This document shows, piece by piece, positions 57,598-64,000 of a DNA stretch of 64,000 bases. A model generated the notes under the pieces. It was not told where the DNA came from, made no database searches, and worked only from the letters and a program-made list of their open reading frames with translations. The position numbers and the translations under genes are program-made. Position 1 is the stretch's first letter. Every line of letters starts with the position of its first letter. This DNA comes from Gnetum montanum (Eukaryota > Streptophyta > Gnetopsida > Gnetales > Gnetaceae), in assembly GCA_015680685.1 (NCBI GenBank), contig MNCI01036526.1, positions 65,248 to 129,247 of the forward strand, written 5' to 3'.

Positions 57598-60330
57598 ATG
57601 GCCCTAGAACAAGGTGCAAAGGAGAACCTTTGTAGAGAGTAGCTAAGCATCCAAGAGGTGGTAATGGCCAACAAGGTAAACATGTAGAGCATGAGGAGTA
57701 GGAAGCCTAATCATTCAACATTCATTAAGAAGCTTCTATCATAGGACAATTGGTCGAAGAAGAGGCCATAGAACTACCAGCTCTAGTGTAGAAACAATGT
57801 CTCACATTGCCTCTTGAATGTCTTGAGGCCATCAAACAAAAGACTAATTAACCATGGTTATTGTGGAGATGAATTTTGGCTCATTTGTGAAGTTTTCTCT
57901 AGAAGTAGTTTGAACGCAACTTCAGGTGTCACCCTTGTGGCCCATTCTTTTAGACAATGGTGAATGATACCTTGGTGAGACCCACAAATTCTAGCACAAC
58001 AAAGATGAAGGCACAACTATAAATATTTGTGGAGTTAATGTCTCTTTCTCAGTCAAATTGTAGTAGCTCTTAATCTATGAAAAAAAGGGGCTAAAGTAGC
58101 CCATTTGTCCACTAGGTTTGATCTTGATACCAAAAAATGATGGCTAAGATGGGCATATAGTAAAGAAGACAAAACATATAATGAACTGAATCTAGAGGAG
58201 AGGACATATTTCAAGATCGGTACATATGATCTCTTCCCAACAAAAGGGCTTATTAGGATCTCAACATTTGCAGCTAGGGGAAGTGCTATTGTAATGGAAA
58301 AATATGTGACCAATCTTTCTCAATTCTACTTCATCAAAGTTTAGAGATAGTTCAAGGAGAAAAAGCCAGGAAAACTAATACTTCTATTCCCTTGCCTAAT
58401 CAAGAAGTTATGAAAATGTGTTAGAATCCTATGGTCTATGAATGATATCCCAAAAAGGCTCAAAACACCTCCTTCACTGAACTTCTCAAACCTATGGCAC
58501 TAAGAAAAGATCTTGGTGAAGAGTAAAAAATAGAGAAAGAAGGAAAACTAGAAGTAGAAGTATAACATGAGCTTGAACAAAACCTAGAAACACAAGCCCC
58601 ACCACCACCACCACTATAGAATTATAGGCCCTCAATGAGTCATCTATAGAAAATCATTGAGGCTATTAGTTGGGGAACTAGAGATCAATCTAATCTCTTT
58701 AGAGTAATCAATGATGTCATATAGCCCACTATTTCAGCCAATCCAACAATGGGAGAGATCTTGTTACAATTAGGAGGAGGATCATAGTGGTCTAGGAAAA
58801 TCTCTAGAAATGCCACATCCTTTTAAGTGATGATTGAAATTGGAGAAAGTGCCATAGTTTTGGTAATGCAACATGATGATGCAGCAAGTGCAATAGAAGT
58901 GATTATGGATCACATAAAAGAATCATTCAATGTGCATGATGTGACACTAGTAGATCTCACTAGGGCCAAAGATATACAAATGTTGGCTAGGACTTCGATG
59001 ACTCTTGTGGTGCATGAGGATGTACTTGATCATTTAATGTAGATAAGGCAAGTGATGACCACCCTATTTGACATCCCCAATGATGTCACTATGGCATAGT
59101 TATACCTCATATCTACCAGAGGAAATTTGATCATGGCTAAAGTTAGGAAAGAACACATAGAAGTGGAAGTGCAAAGGTTACAATAAGAGATGGCTACCTT
59201 GAGATCTAAACAAAGATATTTTTCTTGAATTGTTACACCTAACCAACTATAACAATTCAAGATGGAGCTACTAGCCAAGCTGATTGAGGAGAGTGCAGCT
59301 ACAAAACAAGAAAAGAAGAAAGTAGTCTAGAATGCCTATGTTGTTGATCCATAATCCTACACATATAAAAAGGCATTTACCACCATGGAAGAGGAAAATA
59401 AGTAGCTCACCACAAAAAACTCAAGGTTGATCATAATTGAAAAGCAAAAGAAAATTCCTAGGGAGAGTGTCCACTAGTTAAGAGAATAACTAGTGAGGGT
59501 CAACTAGGGCATTAATAAATTGGCTAGAGAAACCAAAACCCTTTTAATGGAGGAGGTCTACGCTATTCAACAAAAGTTTAAAATAGAAACTAGTGTGCAA
59601 TAGAATGAGGTCAAGAAGCATAAAAAAAATAAAGAAACACTTCTACAACAAGGTAGGCATGTATAAGCAAATAAATGAGAAGAAAATACAGATGGTTAAG
59701 GATCACATTGGGTCCCTATCAGCATAAAATATTGAATGGTAGCTAATTCTATATAGCTATGTGTTGGTCTAGCTAGTGGAAGTAAGGAATAAAGATGTGT
59801 AGATCAAAGATTTGAAAGAATACATGGTGTTGGCTAACCTCAGATATGCCAATTTTTCCATGTTAACAATAGGCTGAACTCAAAACAAGCTAGAGAAGTG
59901 GGTAGTGACCACCAATGCATCATATGAAAAAGAGTTTGCAAATTGGAAAGATGCTATGCAGAAGCTTCATGTGGCAAACTCGGAACTGGAGGTGATCAAT
60001 GCTCATTACCATAGAAAAAGGGATGTTTCCTTAGACCTAGCTAGGAGATTGATAGATTATCACAAATTGAGAGAAAAAGCTTGGATCTTTGAGGAAGAAC
60101 GATGATAGTTTGTGGCCTAGTACATGAAGCCCAATCAAATGTTTCTATAGCTACCATGTCCTTGGGATGTATCAACACTAGCACACATCGATTTAGTAGC
60201 CTAGACAGTACATGATCCATGGATAGAAGAAGAAAATCTATAGGCATTGCTTGATCACTACAAATTTCACAAGCCTAAAGAAATAGAGAAGCAACCAATG
60301 GAGTAGCCATTGCCTCCAAGAACCACATGA
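57598..60330 (+). pseudogene. Element B second ORF (3' ORF, partly coiled-coil-like)
   Basis: From ATG 57598 (MALEQGAKENL) to TGA 60328-60330 the span is 2733 nt, exactly 911 codons, but with many stops and probably compensating indels. Readable parts are LNLEERTYFKIGTYDLFPTK near 58180, ISTFAARGSAIVMEKYVTNL near 58260, IKESFNVHDVTLVDLTRAKD near 58920 and the open piece 59905-60105 (KEFANWKDAMQKLHVANSEL, then SLDLARRLIDYHKLREKAW). The last third is rich in K/E/L/Q, suggesting coiled coil. No RT, protease or integrase motif is present. It occupies the place of the env-like ORF in Athila-type elements, but I do not recognise the family. Confidence 0.55.
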
Positions 60331-60518
60331 GCTTCCTAGTTTTTGTCTTGTAATATTGTGTCTCATTTTTGTACTACACAACTACAACATGTAAGAGTCA
60401 ATTATTTTGTTTATTGTTTAAGTTAGTCAATAATTCCATACCTTTCCAATATCTTGTATAGAACTTGTTCCTCATTTTGTTCGACTTGAGCATGAGTTTT
60501 CATTCAGTCATGAGGGTA

Positions 60519-61400
60519 TGATGAGTCATGAATCTATTGGCCCAATATCAAATATCTAATATTAGAGCCCCAATATCAAAGACTTGATATTGAAGCCCAA
60601 GAACTAATGTTAGATATCAAATATCATCTCCTCCATGTTAACCTATAAATACAACACTTGGATGCATGGTTTGAATGACAATAGAAAGAAGATAGTTTTA
60701 GTTCTTATTTTTTAATAGTCTTTCTTGGATTTCTATTATTTCTAGTGCATGCCCGTAGTGTGATGTTTGTAATTATATGGCACCTTTGTTCGAGTGGGGC
60801 ATACTTGGACATGTTACATGACTAGAAATAAAGATCAAGATTACTTCCATCATTGCCACATTCACTTAGATTTATTATTGCTTTAATTATTTAATTATTT
60901 ACTATTATCTTTAGTTAATGTTTCCATTTATTGCTATTTACTATTTCTATTATTAAGCAAAATGTGTACACCTTAATCATGAGCTTTTAAGTGTAAGTAC
61001 TTGATAATCCAGTAGTGTATCATTTGGCACACTCAGTGACATACGCTTGGTAATCCTAGAAGTAGTCTCATGAAGTCCAATACATATATAGATGATTAAG
61101 AGTGGATACCCATCACACATAGGCTAGTTAGATTTCACTTTCCATTATTCAGTAGCTTAATTAATTCATCTCTTTATCATCATTAGGAGTGGCATAGGAT
61201 TAGACAACATCATATGCCTGACTTTGGACTAAACCATACATGACAAAGCTACCACTAGTCCAAGTGGGAAGATAGCGAACTATGATCAAAGCATAACGAT
61301 CTAGATGCCATACCTAGTCCCATCAACAGAATTCAACCGAATTGTGCGTGAATGCTTATGATTCGTATGGTTAGGTGTAGGGGTACCTCGCTGCTCATCA
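60519..61400 (+). repeat. LTR between B and a third family member
   Basis: It starts TGATGAGTCATG after a decayed polypurine tract (TGAGGGTA, 60511-60518) and ends CTGCTCATCA. TATAAATA is at 60644-60651, 125 bp in, as in C. To its left is the B 3' ORF, to its right a gag leader, so it acts as both a 3' and a 5' LTR. Confidence 0.88.
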
Positions 61401-61514
61401 TTGAGTAACTAATTTTACAAAGTTCATTGTAGTAAGAACTACAAGTTAATTTTTCCTAACCTTTAACAATTCTAATAGAACACATAGTAAACTAATCAGG
61501 CATCTTAACTAAAC
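61401..61514 (+). other. Leader of the third family member, PBS missing
   Basis: After the LTR the sequence runs TTGAGTAACTAATTTTAC. Aligned with C (51965 on), about 25 bp including the whole PBS are absent. Confidence 0.6.
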
Positions 61515-63680
61515 ATGGCTTCAACAATAGATACAAAACCACCTACCAAAGAGATAAAGAAAGGTTTTAATAACATAGATAAGGACAATGAATGAGGTAT
61601 GCCAATGTAATCTAGAATCTCTTATGCTCATACTAATCTCTACTATCCTAATTTTACTTTCATCTTTCATCAAGATGTACAAATAAGGTGGAGAGACATA
61701 CAAGACAATATTGTTTTACCTCTAGAATGTGCAATGTCCATCATGCTTCAAACAGCTCTTAGGGGGATGAATTTGAGTGATGCACAAGGGTACCATATGA
61801 CCAAACACATGACAAGGTCCTATCAACCCATAGAGGAGTAGATGAAGAGAGATGCTATAATAGAGATTAGACATGCCCATAGCAAAGGGAAGTAGATTAA
61901 CTCCCTTGTGGTCGTAAAAGAACTAGATGGTAATGCATTCATAATACAAAAACTTTAGTAGGATCATGAAGATAACTCTCAAATGTCCATTATTAGATAA
62001 GATGAACCTATTAAGGCACAACTAGATTCCATTGTAGCCGAGATACACAGAAGGGAAGCTAAAGACTCTAAGTATAAATAGGACTTAAGGAAAAGAGTTT
62101 TTGCTAGATACCATAAAGAAGAACATTAGAGTCATCAAAGGAGGACTAGATGACATTGTTCTCCTACATCTTCATCCTCATCCTCATGATCATCGATGGA
62201 CTTTGATAGAAGGGGACATAGGTACAGAGACCATGATAGGGAAAGGCATCAAACTCATGATCATGATAACTATCACCAAAGGTACTATGATGAAGAATAT
62301 GAAGAGGACGAATTGAGTAGAAATAGGGATAGGCATGAGAGAAAAGAGAGAGATGAACATTGAAGGGGATAATTCTACACTAGAGCTAATGAACCGTATG
62401 AATGTGAAGAGCCCCTACTAGAAACCTAAAGTATGATCAACATACATGAAACTATTTATATCTGAACCAATCATATAAGGAATAGTCACATCAAGTAGCT
62501 TGACATGAATAACATGCCTAGATTTGAAGGTGTGTACAACGTAGATCCTCAACATCACCTTCAAGCATTACATGATGCCTACATATTACAAAACATCGAA
62601 AGTGATTAGTAGAAATTGAATTTGTTCCTAAGGATACTTGTGAAAGAATTTGAAAGTTGGTATAGATTGTTGGAACTAGAATGAATAAGAAGATGGAGTA
62701 CCATGTTGGAACTTTTTAATGATAAATATCAAACTTATTCATAGGTGTCCAATCTTTAAAAACAAATCCAACGATGGAAGTAGGGGACTCACAAATCCCT
62801 TGATGTGGCAATAGACTGATACTATTCACTATTGCATAGCTGACCATACCATGGATTTTCTTAATAAGAGTAACTACAACACATTGTCGATGGGCTTAAA
62901 GACAAGACCAGAGAGGCCCTTGGGGTTTATGCCTAGGGTCAATTCTCTGAAATGTCTATCCATTAGATACAAAGATTAATTGATTAAGTGGTAAAGGAGC
63001 AATCTAAATTGAGGAAAAAAGAATTAGCAAAGGAATACAATAGAGATCCATCCATATAGAAAAGGGATGCAAGAGTCTGTGATCCACAAGAAGAAGAAAC
63101 CTTGAGCTAGGTGATTCAAAAGAAAACCCTACCTATCCAAAAATCTATCACAAACATAGTAGCTAAGGTAGAAAAGATGTGGGATTCAATTGATAAGAAT
63201 TTTGCAACAACCTTAGAGATTGTGGAGGAATGAATTGAGAAGCCTTTAGTAAAGGCAAAGATAAGAAGAAGAAGAGAGATGTCAGATGAAAAAGGAAAAG
63301 TGGCCTTAGTGGTTGAATGTTCAGAAACAATCTCTGAAGATGAGGAAGGGTGTGTTGTATGCCAATATGAACATCCTAAGAGATGTTATCATGTAATGAC
63401 ATACTTACAAGAAATAGGGGCATGTGCACTTAACCAAAATTTATCAAGAAACAAATGCCCAAATGGCTACCTTATCCTCAAGGTTACTATAGGTAAGCCT
63501 TCCAACCCACTTACTATCCTAGTGGAGCATATCCACAATTGCAAAAGTAGTATCATTAGTAGTGGAAATAACCTCAGTTGTGGGTCATGCCACCACCATA
63601 TCAACGATACCCATATTAGTAACCAAACCCATATGGATACTATGTGCAATGTCCAATCTCTCCAAAAATATAGTCATTGA
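61515..63680 (+). pseudogene. Gag of the third family member
   Basis: ATG 61515 begins MASTIDTKPPTKEIKKGF. A charged, His/Asp/Arg-rich linker near 62170-62340 (DRRGHRYRDHDRERHQTH) precedes the capsid-like core (MNNMPRFEGVYNVDPQHHLQ near 62510, LFNDKYQTYS near 62715, HIVDGLKDKTREALGVYA near 62885). SITNIVAKVEKMWDSIDKNF follows near 63150, then the open part 63279-63680 (VCQYEHPKRCYHVMTYLQE). Roughly twenty stops interrupt it. It is longer at the N-terminus than the C gag, which helps to outline the full-length family protein. Confidence 0.75.
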
Positions 63681-64000
63681 AGCTTCACAATATTATCCAA
63701 TTGAATACCATTGAATGATATCACCAAGGATAGATTCAAACTCATACACACATTCATAAGTGGTTAATTTCTCAAATCAACATCCCAATCCTTCACTAGT
63801 AGTGCCACCTCTTTTAATGTAGGGGTAACTACAATCTCAACTATAATAGAAAAGTGAAACTAGGGTGGTTAATATGCATGAGGAAGTGATTACACATGAA
63901 CCACAATTGAGGAAATGACTATTCTTCCAAATGAGTGCATAGAAGGTGTGACAAATGGGAAACACATCTACTTCCACTTCATTCACAACCAATCCTCCTC
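63681..64000 (+). other. Continuation of the third family member
   Basis: Pro/Ser-poor remnant of the gag tail and following non-coding sequence, running out of the window. Nothing further is recognised. Confidence 0.4.

Noticed and set aside
1-64000. tRNA, rRNA, CRISPR or bacterial-type operons
   Set aside because: No cloverleaf, rRNA core or spaced direct-repeat array was seen; the short tandem repeats are retroelement minisatellites.

Overview
The window is intergenic DNA from a plant with a large, repeat-rich genome. Nearly every base can be placed in nested, decaying Ty3/gypsy LTR retrotransposons. I found no rRNA, tRNA, CRISPR array or ordinary host gene. The very long elements, kilobase LTRs and layered insertions would fit a gymnosperm or another giant-genome seed plant, but the sequence does not prove the taxon.

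Layout, left to right. 1-467 is the 3' end of a large LTR (family F). 468-4560 is the 3' half (integrase, RNase H, RT) of a minus-strand gypsy element called D here. D is split at 4561-4565/25530-25534 (5-bp duplication ACATG) by a complete plus-strand element, E1 (4566-25529), which has two 1598-bp LTRs, gag, protease, RT, RNase H, an archaeal-type RNase H and integrase. E1 is itself split by a 3.5-kb solo LTR (8992-12527, duplication CAAGC). D resumes at 25535 with protease, gag, PBS and its 5' LTR (to about 29740). After a short unassigned stretch and a truncated minus-strand LTR (30487-31210) comes E2 (31211-48746), an older relative of E1 with a truncated 5' LTR. E2 lies in the gag of element B. 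B is interrupted by its smaller relative C (51091-56626) and ends at an LTR (60519-61400) that runs directly into the gag of a third member.

The most unusual content is in E1 and E2. Between protease and RT, where the Tat-lineage Ogre elements are known to have an intron, both carry a gene on the opposite strand. In E1 it can be read as eight exons (18283 down to 14216) with GT-AG introns and compatible phases: 3303 nt, 1100 codons. Eleven nonsense codons interrupt it, but no frameshift. Exon 2 resembles the FCP1/NIF (HAD) phosphatase fold with its acidic residues mostly lost; exon 7 looks helical; exon 8 is acidic. E2 carries the same gene at 41.5-36.98 kb, with several junctions in the same phase. 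A TATA-like box lies upstream of exon 1 in both. The elements therefore look like two opposed transcription units, a sense gag-pol and an antisense gene inside the sense intron.

B and C form a second theme: elements with gag and a separate 3' ORF preceded by a conserved splice acceptor, but no visible pol. No element looks functional. E1 keeps many CG dinucleotides; E2, B, C and D are CG-poor and full of stops, so E1 is probably the youngest large insertion apart from the solo LTR inside it. Two single-N positions in E1 are each flanked by a duplication of about 52 bp and look like assembly joins.
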